From contig QANU01013918.1 of the NCBI GenBank assembly GCA_003254905.1, forward strand, positions 62,001 to 126,000: DNA of 64,000 nucleotides, in the 5' to 3' direction. Under the pieces are notes generated by a model. It was not told where the DNA came from, made no database searches, and worked only from the letters and a program-made list of their open reading frames with translations. Shown here piece after piece: positions 24,506 through 37,541 of this stretch (position 1 is the stretch's first letter; every line of letters starts with the position of its first letter). This stretch comes from Nissolia schottii (Eukaryota > Streptophyta > Magnoliopsida > Fabales > Fabaceae). Position numbers and translations under genes: made by a program.

Positions 24506-24961
24506 ACTCATACTCATTATTTTAAGATTTTAAGTTAAGATGCGTCGTCTAATTTATTGTTATAATTTTTCACTTGATTTAAATTTTTTAAAAATTTAAA
24601 CTCCTTTCACTGCTTTATACCCAACAAGTGATATCAGAACCGATGATTCGAATGGATCGAGTGCATGGTGGTTAATGCTTGGGTTGACCCAACTCATACT
24701 AGGATATTGACCAAGACTTTGAATTTAGTTACTAGTGAGCCTTTTGTTGAGAAGGAGTACCGACTCAACATTTGAGGGAAAAAATGTTGGAATTTTAAGT
24801 GTGAGTTGTGAAGTCCCACATGGGTTAGAAGTGGATTAAATGAGGACAATATAAGTATAACAGATTCATATACTCATTATTTTAAGATTATAAATTAAGA
24901 TATGACTCCACTATTATTTCTCACATAGTGTATGGATATAGATTTGAACTCCCTTCCAACA
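24506..24961 (+). mobile_element. TRIM (miniature LTR retrotransposon) fossil
   Basis: Short LTR element without coding capacity. A complete-looking 3' LTR (24785-24961, 177 bp) begins TGTTGGAA and ends CCAACA. A primer-binding-site-like string (TGATATCAGAACC, about 24629-24641), similar to the initiator-methionine tRNA match used by plant Copia and TRIM elements, follows the ACCCAACA end of a partial 5' LTR (about 24506-24626). A polypurine tract (GAGGGAAAAAA) sits directly before the 3' LTR. The two LTRs share a diverged block around ACTCATTATTTTAAGAT. By eye the divergence is well over ten per cent, so the insertion is old. Confidence 0.75.
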
Positions 24962-26289
24962 TTACCTCTCTTATGTCAAGGAGTTGTTGGTGTTGGGTCA
25001 AAAGTTTGATGCAGTTTTGTTTTTCCATTCCCTAACTCCTTGTAGAGCTCCTCAAGGGAAAAAAAAAAAACCCCCGAAAGAGTGGTGCTTTTCTTTTAAC
25101 GAAATGAAAAGAACTGTCAATTGTGAACGAAACATATCAAGAATTTTTTCTTGCTTTGCGCGAACTTAAGAATCTATCTTATAGAATATATAGACCAAGA
25201 ATTTTCCGCTGAAACGTCAAACAAAATTGACTGGACGTAGTAATATTCTGTTCTTTTTTTTCGGTTACGCAGATACTTAGTAGTATTGATTGAGTTGATT
25301 GAAGTTATTCAATACTTATTTTTTTTAAGTAGTTAATATCTCAAGTTTACGTATTGTGGATCAAACAAACTAGTATTGGATAAGTTTTATCTTCATAATA
25401 GGTCAATTTAGTTAAGTTTAATCATGGATAGTCCAATAAACTTAAGATAGTGATATGATATGAACTCAAGATTAGTGAAGGAGGAGAATAATTTAATTTT
25501 CTTTTTACAAAAGTAACGAATCGGTTTTTATAAAGGAAAAAAAATGTTTCTCATAGTTAATATACTAAATTATAAAATGTTAACATTATTACTTAAAGGA
25601 TAAACTTTGTATTTGGGGGCAAAGTCAAGATTCATCCTCCGTCAAGATGAAAATTATGTGACAAAGTCAACATATAAACAATTTTAACATGACTTCACTC
25701 AAATCTTTCTACATTCCATTCAAATTATTTTTTTTTCTAAATTAAATCTTCTCTTCAAAATCTTTTCGTTAATATTATCCTTTATCTTCTTCATATCCTC
25801 TTCAAATTTATTTTTTTTAAAAACAATTCAAAAACTACTAAAAAGATATAAAAATGATAAAATCTAAATAATTCTATTAAATGCAAGTTATCCTAATTTA
25901 GGCCTAAAAATATATGAAATTAAATTAAATGTCCTAGAAACCTATTAAAAATACTTAAAAAATAAGTAAATAAAATACTCAAATGAAAGGGTTATTAGTA
26001 ATTTAGTAACGCGTTAACAAGGGTTGGGGGGAGCTGTTTTGAGTGAATATTTTAGAAAAAGTAATGTTTTTATATTACTTTTATGGATATCTTTAAGGAG
26101 ATACTCTAAACATTTATTGTGAATAAAATTCAAATTCACTTTTGACTAATGTTAAAAGAAAACATCTAAGTGTCACTACAAAGATGTCCCTAAAAAGTAG
26201 TATAAAAAATATTATTATTGTAAAAACTAATGAGGTTGAGTGTCATTTACTCCTTTTTTTTTATACACATAAAAAAGGGAAAATAAAAT
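24962..26289. other. Intergenic, nothing recognised
   Basis: About 1.3 kb of AT-rich DNA between the TRIM and the RNase H fragment. I see no gene or clear repeat. Confidence 0.5.
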
Positions 26290-26830
26290 GCTGCATTCTG
26301 AAAAATGATATTCCCCATAAAATCCACATGCACCAAATTCAGGAGTGCTCGAGGTGAATGCTCTCCAGTGACAAGATGATCCATAATAGTAGAGCCCTCT
26401 TTGGCAAGGAAATCAGCACAGGTGTTAACCTCTTGAAAAACATGAGTGATGAAAAGTTGTTACTCCTTGGTCTATCCCTCTCTAATATCAGCGAACACAA
26501 CACTATAAAGGTAAAGCTCCTTATGTGGGTGATAAATCAAATGAACAGCCTCCAATCCAATTTTCACAGTCATGATATTTTTGTTTTTTTTACGGTACAG
26601 TCATGATATTTCATCATCAACTGCACAGAGAATTTGGTTTCAGAAATAATAATTAATCAAACTTGCTTTTGCCATATTAATCATTTACTCCTTCCTTGAA
26701 CCATACCTTTTTATGAACCCCCATGCTACCAGATACTCTGCCAAACACAGAATCTCGCCTTTCCGGCTTTCCCCAATTTCTTGGTGATTTTATCTCACCT
26801 TGTTGCCCCACCAAAAATAAGGACATTGAA
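26290..26830 (-). pseudogene. RNase H-domain fragment, probably from a LINE
   Basis: Read on the minus strand, 26330-26600 encodes a decayed RNase H-like C-terminal part with the recognisable string THVFQEVNTCADFLAKEGS (about 26390-26450). This resembles the VSHVYREGN-ADFLA motif of the RNase H domain in plant non-LTR retrotransposons and the related host 'RVT_3' proteins. An upstream part (about 26690-26800) may be the start of the same domain. The reading frame is interrupted and no reverse transcriptase was seen next to it, so this is a fragment. A captured host RNase H-like gene is the alternative. Confidence 0.55.
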
Positions 26831-27714
26831 AAAAAAAATATATTATTTATACTTGTTAATGTGAAATGACTTTCTTCTCATCAATATTGACTGAGATTAT
26901 TAAAGATTTAGTATGTATTAGAATCTCGTATATATAACGGTGAATAAGATTTAATCAAAATAAATTTCCATATCAAATCAAATGATTGCATACGCAACTC
27001 TCCCACAAAATCAAGAGTTGATAGCAAATTAGAGCAAGTGTTTCTTCTAACCTTGTGCCATAATTATTTTGTGGTATAATTAAATCTTAAAGCTGCAACC
27101 ACAAGGTTAGGTGACGTGGTGGAGGATGAAACATTTGACTGACACATGTTACTATGTACATATGATCTATTTACAGAGGAATATGAAAATTAAACTTAAA
27201 GTTATGATATTATATAAAGTAATGTAGGAGAGATCTAATAAATTAATTAATATATTTTTATAAATAATATTTAATGTTTTTAGAGGTAAAATAAAAAATA
27301 TGTCAAGCATTATTATAAAAGTAAATAAATTAATTTGTATGTTAATAAATTAACTCTTTTAAACGTTTTTTTTAATATACAGGGCCATAGTGTGGATCAG
27401 ATAAATCCACCTCTATTGGGAGGTTTCATTCCATCTTTTAACAAATGTTCAGTTTTTGGGTAGGAATCCAGGTTACAACTTTATGTTAGGGTAATAATAA
27501 CAAGAATTGTTAGTAATATACTAAATTTGGTTAATCGCTCACAATTTTATGTTGATGTGTAATTATCTCAGAATTTTTGAATTTTTTATTTAGTACTTAA
27601 TTTTGTTGATTGGTTGTTATCATTTTCTTCTCCTAATTCCGTGTATGTATGTATGTTTTATGTATCTGTGTGTATCTTAACGTGAATTTCTGCATGGTTG
27701 GTTTGGGAAGTCCT
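26831..27714. other. Intergenic, nothing recognised
   Basis: About 0.9 kb of AT-rich sequence without a recognisable gene. Confidence 0.5.
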
Positions 27715-28163
27715 ACACCAAACAAGGTCATATATGAAAAATCTTTTAAAATAAAAAGAAACAATTAATGAAGATAGGCATTATATATAGAGATAAGTGC
27801 TCGAAAACAGCTCAAAGACACAATTATTTATGAAGCCTTAGAAGGTTCAGGTACCTTTATGTATTTACACCAAACAAGGTCATATGCGAAAAATCCTTTA
27901 AAATGGAAAAGAGCAATTAATGAAGATAGTCATAATATATACAGACAAGTGCTCGAAAAGAGCTCTAAGATAATTATTTATGAAGCCCCAGAAGTGATTC
28001 AGGTACCTTTATGTATTTACACCAAACAAGGTCATATGCGAAAAATCCTTTAAAATGGAAATGAACAATTAATGTAGAGGATCATAATATATAGAGACTA
28101 AGTGTTCGAAAAGAACCTTAAGACATAATTATTGATAAAACCCTATAAGTGGTTCAAGTACCT
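27715..28163 (+). repeat. Three tandem copies of a 152-bp unit
   Basis: Units begin at 27715, 27867 and 28019, each with ACACCAAACAAGGTCATAT and ending near a GGTACCTTTATGTATTT string. The spacing is exactly 152 bp twice, with moderate divergence between units. The array lies just before the Copia polymerase remnant and is probably part of that fossil. Confidence 0.8.
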
Positions 28164-30061
28164 AAAATGAAAAAAAAAAATAAAGAGATCTCAATGGGTT
28201 ATATTTTTATAAAAAAAATGGAATTGATCGAAATCATATTGTTATCAACAATGTTGTATGAACATAATGTTGCTATTAAAATAATAAAGCAAGATGAGGA
28301 TCTTGAATAAAAATCTGTCATAGAATTTAGATAGAGAAATGATTGGCTAATGTATAAAGACATAATTTATGTTGAAATCAACTTCACTTGAAAAATATGA
28401 ACTTTTTGGGATTTATAGTTACACACCAAAAAGTGTGAAGCCAGTGGGGTACACGTAAATTTTTGTGCAAAATAAAATGGGGAGAGATGAGATATAAATT
28501 TATAAAAACACAACTTATAGCACAATGGTTTTCAGAAAACCTAACATTAATTGACTATATGGAGATATATTTTCTGGTGGTGAATTTAATTTTATTCTGA
28601 CAGTTAATAAAGAAATTAAACATGCATCTATAAGCACATTAATATGACTTACTAGCTAGCAAAATTTTATAAAAATCCCTAAAGGATTTAAAGTAGCTGA
28701 AGCATATAGAAATTCCTGAGAAAATTTGTTCATTTAGGCTTCAACAATCCTTATATGGATTATAATAATCATGGCATATGTGGTACAATCGCCTAACTCA
28801 ATACTTATTGAGATATGAGTATAAAATTGATCTCATTTATCCATGTATTTTTCATAAAAGGGTTTGGATCTAAATTGTTATAATCACAACATAAGTTGGT
28901 GATTTAAGCATTATTGGATATCCAGAAGAGACTCAAAAATATGTAAAATATTTATGGAGATATATTGACAAGGAAAAATTTTGTCTTGGTTTACACATAT
29001 AGCATTTGACAAATAAAATATTTGTTTGTCAATCAATTTATACTAAGAAGACTCTGAAATGAGTTTATATGGATTGAAAACACGTTCATTGAGTATCCCC
29101 AATGACTATGACATCAGTAGATAAAGATTCATTAAGACCTTCGTGCTATTAGAGCATTGGTGTATTCAACTAATAATGCATCACTAGATGTAACGTTCAC
29201 TATTAGCATGTTAACGAGATTTAGTTATTTTCTTGCAGGATTCTTTTTCTTCTTTTATATTTTGGTAGATTTCATAAGCTATTTATTTACATGCGGAAAC
29301 ATGACTATATAATAGAGATCAACAATACAGACTTTAAATACTACCTCTTCAAATTAAAAGTCTTGCAATACATGAAATGAGTCGTGAATGTTTTTGGATA
29401 AGGACAATTAATCAAAATGTTTGAGCATCATGAAAAATGTTGAAGCAAGTTGTTATTTGTGTCACTGTGACCATAACGTTTGGATGTCTGTTGGGTTGTT
29501 TCACTCCTCCTTCCTTGATGGCCAAAAGCCGAATGTGATAGAGGTTGTGTAGTCATTGTTACAAAAATTACAATACTATGTGTATAGTTTATTATGGTGG
29601 TAGTTTCTACTTCATCTTATTAAATAGATGTCCATAATTATCCTAAGAGAGGAATAAATATTGTACTTTTTTTCTTTAATCTAAGATTTTTATCCCACTG
29701 AATTTTTTCTTGATAAAATTTTTAGCATATAGCTCGTACTATATATGAGGATGTTGTAGTCTTTTTTCTTCACTAAAATTTTTTCCTATTGATTTTTTTT
29801 AGTAAGGTTTTAATGAGGCATATCCCTAATAGACATAGATGGAGTGTTATAAAATATATGATTAGGTGAATGTCATTAATTAGTAAGATCTCTTGAGATT
29901 TGGTATGTTTATGTATTCCTCACCCTTAACCTATAAATAGTGCTTTGGATGATCAATGTAATACACATCTTTGAGACAAAGAACAACATATTTCCCTCTA
30001 TTCTTTTTCTTTATCTCCTCTATTACTTTTCCTCATCACTCTTCTCATTAGTTTTGTAACA
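27715..30061 (+). mobile_element. Copia retrotransposon fossil with 3' LTR
   Basis: Heavily decayed Ty1/Copia element on the plus strand. A piece near 28400-28470 recalls the start of the Copia reverse transcriptase (a VKPVGY-like stretch). The piece at about 28735-28820 recalls the conserved SLYGLKQSGRMWYNRL region in outline. A 3' LTR of about 217 bp (29845-30061) begins TGTTATAAAA and ends TTTTGTAACA, preceded by a purine-rich GATGGAG. It has a TATAAATAG promoter-like string inside. No 5' LTR was found in the window upstream, so the element is truncated. It has many breaks and is old. Confidence 0.7.
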
Positions 30062-30903
30062 ATCACATATTTGTAACACTATTTTTTTGTTCACATGGTT
30101 AGCCAATGAGATTGAAAGAACAAAAAAATATTGATTGCTTATTTATTTATTTATTTTTATGGTAAAATTGTTAGAGGAGGGGATTGAACACAACATTAAA
30201 GGTTGATTGCTTATTTCACGTTAAAAAATACTTTCATAATTGATTTTGTGTGCTTCTTAACTGAAATTCGAACATGCGACTAAGTTTGGATTTGAGTTCA
30301 AGTGTAAGATGTTGTTCACAATGTCGTGTTTCTAACTTATCATACATCAGATTTATTTTTTATGATTTTGTTTAACAATATATTTTTATCAAAGAATAGA
30401 TAGTTATTAAATTAATCTAATTTACTTTATTTGATTTTTAATGAACATTCTATTTTTTTACTATACGAAACACATCCAATCCATGAAAAGACAACCAATC
30501 TTACTCTAGGGAAAAAGGATATAATCAAGGCAGACATTCAAATTCTCGAGATTCAACAACTAAAAAATTCCTAAAAAAAAAAGACAGATATGAATAAATC
30601 TTTGATTATGATTAAAAAGAACAAACTCAAATAGATCAAAATCTAATTTCGTATCGTAAACTCTCCGCTAAAAACACATGGATGGAGAGGGAAGCAAACA
30701 AAAAGTAGTTGTGTTGTTGTTAACTGCCTCGACGTATTCCCTTCTCCCCCACTGGCATCGTCCCGCACAGAAATAAATAGCACAGAGCCTCGACTCTGCC
30801 TGTAGTGTGGGTCCTATAACGTAAAGCAAGGAGTTGAGCTTGAACTGGCGAACCCAAGTCACTATTCGATCTAAACCAAAGACTTGATTACAGGAGAAAG
30901 GCG
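30062..30903. other. Intergenic, nothing recognised
   Basis: About 0.8 kb between two Copia fossils. The piece at 30660-30870 is less AT-rich and could be an older fragment, but I cannot name it. Confidence 0.4.
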
Positions 30904-32650
30904 TGTTGGAATAATTTTTGGACTAACATAAATTAGTAAAATATATAGGTTAATTTGATGTCAAATATTTGTGTCTGACCCATTTTTATTAATATTGTTA
31001 TTGGGTCAGCATATTTAACATTGTTTATTAGAATATATAAAAAAAATGTTTATGTTTGGACTAGTTGATAATAGGTGAGCTAGACTCATCATTATGTAAC
31101 ACTGAGAGAGCCCCTACTTCGATCCATTCTTAGTTAGAGTTTCGGTTTGCCTATAGAGAACACAAACGCGTTTTGCTTCTGGCTGTGGAATAGATAGTAC
31201 AACCGCTCTCTCCTAACTGAATTTCAAGATCAAGAACAATTATCATGCATCCATCTGACTCCTCAATTCTAGGTTCTATTTCTCACTAATCTCATTGTTA
31301 AGATTTGTTATTTTCACATGCTATAATTGGACTAAATTGTGTTTATAGAAATAAAATTTCTATCAATTGGTATTAGAACCACAATTTAATTCTGGTTATT
31401 GTTGTGAAATTGGTTTCGGTTTTAACATTATGAGTGAAATTCATTTTGTTTTTTTCCTTAATATTCTGATTTTGTTTTCGAAATTGATTAAGGGAAATTG
31501 TTATTGGAATTATTCTGACTGTATCCATGTGAACAATTTGTGAATTGGTTTTGAATGGAAGGAGTTGTGCTTCATTGAACACTATGAACCCTAACCTTAT
31601 TTTTCAATATTGAAAATCGTTTGATTGTTCAAATTATGATTTCAAACCTTGGGGATTTTGTAGATAATGGAATTTTGAATTGATCTTGATTAGAATTGTG
31701 AAATTTGGTTGAGAATTGAGTGATAATTTCGTCAAAAACTCAAGCTACAGAACTGGTTTTTGTCGAATGAAAACTAGAATTTTTTTTTGCATCCTTTTGG
31801 ATGAAATTGACTCAAGAATCATGTAGTGCTTGTTCGTGCGATTCTATAGAGACCGAAATCGTCTCAAATGGTTGTCAGATGAGGGAGAACTAGTGAAACT
31901 CATTTTTGTGGTTTCGTAGGTCGTCAAACCCAATTCCAAACCCGAGAGGTCAGGGATGCGTGAATAGTGCACGCGCGCAACGCCCATTCATAGGGAGTGG
32001 CGCGTGCGGTTGCCTCCGATGGCTAATTTTTTTTCATTTTGACTCCTTTCATCAAAATAAAATTATTGGTGATTTTTAATTATTTTTTAAGTACTGAAAA
32101 ATATTATTTTGTGTATTTTTAGTTTTAATTAATTAAAACAAAAGAGATTTATTGAATTTTATATTGAATATTTTTTGTGGGTATTCTTTGTATAGTTGGA
32201 CGGCTTATGTACCATGAATTCTAAATGTTAAAGTACCGTGCTTGTTGCAATAATTTAACTCGTCTCATGTTTGTTATATTGCACTTATATTTGCGTATTA
32301 TTATTGTTGTCAAAACGCATGTGTAATAATTTGAGAATTACTATATGATATATCATGATAAATATTGTGGGACATTTTACATGATTGTGAGTTTGTCTTC
32401 TCCGGATAGATTATGATAATATGTCAATTTTGTAAATATTATTGGATGTTTTACATGATTGTGAGCTCACCTTCGCAATGATATAGGAAGAGATTTTAAA
32501 AGAAATGGAATACAAATTATTTAGGAGGAGATTTTAAAAGAAAAGTATAAATGTCAACAATATTTTATGTTTCAAACCTATCAAAATATGTTAAATTGCT
32601 AACTATTCATATTATTTTAATGACTCATTGATTGATCTAGAGAACTATAG
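30904..32650 (+). mobile_element. Copia-type LTR with primer site and leader, fossil
   Basis: A candidate LTR of about 462 bp (30904-31365) begins TGTTGGAA and ends TTTCTATCA. It is followed directly by ATTGGTATTAGAACC (31366-31380), close to the initiator-methionine tRNA primer site of plant Copia elements. The sequence after it (to about 32650), including a GC-rich patch near 31930-32020, looks like the untranslated leader of the same element. No gag or polymerase was recognised, so only the 5' end survives. The right limit is uncertain. Confidence 0.6.
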
Positions 32651-35600
32651 AGTTGGTACTTCGGCTTAGTCAATCACCTGATCGAGTTTTTTAACAATGA
32701 ATTAAAGTTCAATCGAAAAGTATAAAGATTGGGAAGGTGAAAAAAAGAAGAAGAAAGAAAGCAAAATCAACCCAGTTGACAGCCCGCCAATTTTTGTAGG
32801 CAAAGTTTAAATTTCTTCGTATGTGCAGGTTGACTCATTTAACTTATGGGTTGAAGTGAGTTGGCACAAGACAGGGCGCACTGACTTGTGAATTGAGGTT
32901 AAATTAAAAAAAATTATGAATTCTGTGTTGAACTATATTTAATGTTGGATTGTCAGCGGTAACAAGACTCTAATTTAATTTATTTATTTACCTTGTGAAA
33001 CTATAATTATGGAATTCTTTTATGTTATGTGTATCTATAAAAACTAATCATTGAATAACTTAGGTATGATGATATTTGATAGGGATGACAGAATTATAAT
33101 TGTTGAAAATAGGGTGTTACTGTTCAAGAGTAGACTCATGGAGATATGTGTATAGAGCATTCAGGATGTCAGATTTTTTTTTCTTTAGTACATGTGTATG
33201 TAAGAGTTTTATTTTAAACACGAGTGGTTATAATCTTTTCCTATTATGTTAATTTAATTTTTGTTTCATTAAAAAAAAATATATTTAATTTTTATTCCAA
33301 CTTGCTAGCCTACCTGCCAACTTGCGAGCGTAATAAAAAGCAGGGCAAACATGATTTTTCAGCCCGCATAATAAATTGGTCCTTTCCGATCCATTTTTAT
33401 GCGGGCAGACGTTGGCTAACTAGCCTTTTTTGCTATTCCTACCTTTATGTATATAAAATAATAAATTATACTTTTATAACTTCATGCCTAATCTACAAGC
33501 TTTGTAATATTTTGTACAATTTTAATTTATACTATGTAGCATTCTCGTACATAAACACGGATCAATATACTAGTTGTGATAATAATAAAAACATTTTAGA
33601 GAGCGATCACAAGAGTGACAAATATAGTGAGGTGAATATTTTACAACGCCTTGCATCACTATAAATGTAATGATTGTGAATGAATGAAATAAAGAAAAAA
33701 GGTATTGAGCTCGTAATTTATGATCTTTATGAGTAATTTAGCTATTAGCTTCTCTATCATATGATGCATTCGTCTAGAATTCTAGCCTCACCATAATGGT
33801 CAACCATCATTTCTTCCATTTCCACATGCTGCTATCACTTTGTCAGTGTTAGAAATTCTGTTAATATGACTATTATTGATTGAGGGAATTTGATTTTATA
33901 AAATGGATCTAGATGGATAACCTCATTGTCAACGTGCATTATTGGACTGAGGGTCTAATTTTGAGACGGAAAAGGGCTGATTCTCTTGCACTTGAACACT
34001 TCCACTTTCGTTGTTGAACTCATATAGTAAACATGAGTTCAAGGGGTACGTTAATGATAATATTGTTTCATATTATTCTCTATACACAGTGTTCCAAATT
34101 CTTATTATTAGATACGGGAAATTTCTAACAATCAATCTCTCTATTACTCATTAGCCACGCACAATACCACTCACTTTGGTCACTACCACCAGCAAACCCG
34201 CCATCATCAACAACTCCTCATCACCTTCACCAACAACAGCAACAACCACTCATTTATTTATATCATAAGGGCAATCTATCTATACAAACAATTCACTATA
34301 ATTCCTTACTTTGAGGGAAGGAAACGTCCTTTCTCTTAAAAGACTAAACTAATGACTAATATTATTCTTTTATGTTACATTTATTCACAATTAGTATATT
34401 TTTAGGAACGCAAGGTATTTTTAAACTTTCACCTCGTTACATTTATCGATTATTATTCTCATAATCACTCTCAACGATGTTCCCGTAAATATTCTTTCTA
34501 TTATTATCACTATTCCCATTATTATTCCCCCCCAACACTTTACCTCAGAAAAGCACATACATAAAAAGTATGGTTTAGGCAAATTAAGAGACCCAACCTA
34601 TATCCCACCACCAAAAATTCCCATATCTAGTGCTGACAAGAAAAGGTGGTTGTTAAATGCTAGGTCTTAGCAACAATATAGCTAATCTCTCCACAGAATC
34701 TATATCTTCTCTGTTGCTGAGTTCCTAGATCGCACTACTGGTGCATCGATGCTTTCAAATAGATGATCGTTAATTAGAAGAAAAAGGGGCCCCAGAAGAG
34801 TCACATTATCTTATATCTTGTTCCCTAAAGTGGAAGCAATGAATTGAGTTCAAAATAGTTCAAATCCAATTGCAAAATGCCATTCACTGTCACACATTTA
34901 AATCGAAACAGGATGGCCACACACAGCTTATGATCTACCGGACCAAAATAATGCTGAGAAACACAAAATCGAAATAATTAATCAAGACAAAAACATAAAG
35001 ACTACACCTTTTTGTGTGGCTTCAAGTCTCCTTGTAAGAGAGTAAACATCCACTTTAGTGGTTGGAATTGGCAACACCGGTTATTATAGTCTTAAGGTTG
35101 TGGTGTGTGGGTGGATTGGATATTTGGATGGTTTAATGAATTGGCCACGCAGCATGCCACGTGTCATGTCACATAGTGTGCCACATGTCATGTCACTTGA
35201 CAAAGTTAACAACCACGTCAACATGAACTATTTCCAACAATAACAAGGACTAAAAACAAGCAATTTTTCTAGAGACTAAATCCTAACAAAAAAATTTATA
35301 GAGACCAAGTACAAACTTTTCGATTTTATAGGGACTAAAACATATTTAAGCCAAAATTCAAATAGAGTAAATTTATATAAAAAAAGTTATCCTATAGTAC
35401 TAAAAAAAGTTTCCATAGGAATGAATATCGGTCGCGTCAGGATTGGATAATACCTCTTCCATTCTTAATATATTTATTGCAGGTATATAAAAATTCACTC
35501 TCATCTCTAGTACTCCTCTATTGTGGGTAAAAATTCTCCACCATATGACCCTATCAAATATCCTTTTCCCCGTGGGTATTCATAGAAATTCTAAAAATAT

Positions 35601-36427
35601 ATTCTTAACAATAAAAAATGACAAAAATGAGGGGAAAAGTGCTTAATTAACTCAAAAAGAAGTTTACTCTTAGCTTTGTTATGACCATTATTAAAAGTTA
35701 AAGACACTCATGGAAAGCTATGCTTTGCTGTTTCTTGAGTGAAGTCCAAAAGTGGTTCAAAAATATTGATTTTAAGTGAAAGCGAAGCTTCAAAGAATTC
35801 AAAGAAGGCGATGATAAACAAAATCCCTAAAACCTAAATTAATTCAAGAAAAATAAATTTCCTAATACTAAAATTACTAAGTATACATAACACCCAAAAA
35901 AAATTAACCAAGCATACAAAATACATTTGGGGACAGAAACGATAGTAGGAACGACAAAGAAGTGAGTGACAATGGCGGACAGAAGCAACAAAGCAACGAG
36001 CGTGGCAGAGCAGTGATGCGACGGTGGCAATGGTTGGCAGCAGAAAGTGTGCGTCATCGGTGGGCATTGCGGCAGAGAAGTTCGACTCTAGAGTTTGTCT
36101 TAGAGTTATGAATTTAGTATTAGTGCTTCTATTCTTCATTTAGGTGGACTTTTGTATCAAATATGGTTGAGTTTAAGGTTATGGGTTTTGGGGAGTTGGA
36201 TTGAGAAGAAATATTATACTGAACTTAAACTATTATAAGAAATGTCATTGGACTAAGTATTTTATTTATTAAATGTAATATAAGAATAAAATAAATATAA
36301 AATTACTTCATCGATTTTGAGTATCTATTGAGTCAAGTAGTGTGTAGACAAACTTTTGTCTCTATCTTTTTCTTCACAATTTTTTTCATGTATTCAAATA
36401 CTTCCTATTGGGTGTATAGATATCCAA
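32651..36427. other. Intergenic region with repeat fragments
   Basis: About 3.8 kb without a gene I can support. Pieces at 32770-32900 and 33300-33420 contain GCCCGC/GCGGGC strings like the ends of decayed DNA transposons. Positions about 35040-35345 end in AGGGACTAAAACATATTTAA, a terminus common in dispersed legume elements, but the other end was not found. Confidence 0.35.
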
Positions 36428-36440
36428 TATACATATATAT

Positions 36441-36496
<56 letters not shown>
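36428..36496. repeat. AT microsatellite
   Basis: About 69 bases of AT repeats with a few ATAC interruptions at its left end. Confidence 0.95.
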
Positions 36497-36498
<2 letters not shown>

Positions 36499-37500
36499 TC
36501 AACCCAAATGGTTTGTTTGTAAATTTTATTTTAAAAAGAAAGTGAAGAAAAGGACATAAAAAAGAAATATTTTAAGAACTTAGTTGAAATGTTAAAATTA
36601 TAATTAAACTCTAAAATATTTCATTTTTTTTTCTTTTTTAAAATAAAACTCATTAACACGAGCTTCCTAGTTCACAAATGTTCTTTTCATCCATTACAAG
36701 ATGTCGTCCAAGATCGGCGTGTGATCCTTTTATGATAGAAACATGTTGACAGAACTTTATAAAAGGTAGTGGTAATTTTTTTATTCCTTCAAATACCAAA
36801 ATGGAATCCACTTACAAAATCATAAAATATCTTTTCTTTTCTCTTTTGGTTGTTTGTTCTAATCCATATTATACGACTCGTTACCCAAAAAAATCTATAT
36901 TATACTTTTCAAGAACAATGCACATCATCACTCTATCTGTCGTCGTCTTACATATCCAAAAAGTATGGTATATAAACTGATTGACACCAAAATCTGACCT
37001 CACAGATTTCAATATTAATTGGTCCAAATTTAGCAAATGGTCTAATCTTGGTTTCATTTAAAGCACATATAGGTCAAACTTGTTCAATTTTAGTGGTGCG
37101 TGATGAATTGTAAGAACTCTCAATAAATGGAAAGGGTTGATAACGTTATAATACTGGCCCTCGCAAGTCTCCTCAGTCACACTGAAAAATGTTTTGACGC
37201 TTCGAAAACCGGCATAGAATGGCCCAAATAAGCAGCCATAACAGAGAATTTGATATTTCTTTGAAAAGTGACAATACATACCCAAAGAAGTCCTAATCCG
37301 GCCATATAAGACCAATTTATCCAAAAATTTATGTTTAAGGTAGAACAACCCTCATCTGTTGATCTATCACACTTGCTAGTAACAAAACTAGTTAATAGTA
37401 TGTGTGTTATGTTACACAGGTACCGTTACGATATTGATATTGTGTATAGGTACGAGGATGAGGTACAATTTTTTAAAAAAAATGGGGGTGCTACTGCGAC

Positions 37501-37541
37501 ATATATATATATATATATATATATATAGATATATATATATA
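37501..37541. repeat. AT microsatellite
   Basis: About 41 bases of AT repeat with one interruption (ATAGATAT). Confidence 0.95.

Noticed and set aside
33224-33664. 146-codon plus-strand open frame
   Set aside because: Tyr/Phe/Asn/Ile-rich translation of AT-rich DNA, with no motif and no splice or promoter context.
37058-37348. 96-codon minus-strand open frame
   Set aside because: Looked protein-like in part, but I recognise no family and there is no flanking exon; not supported as a gene.
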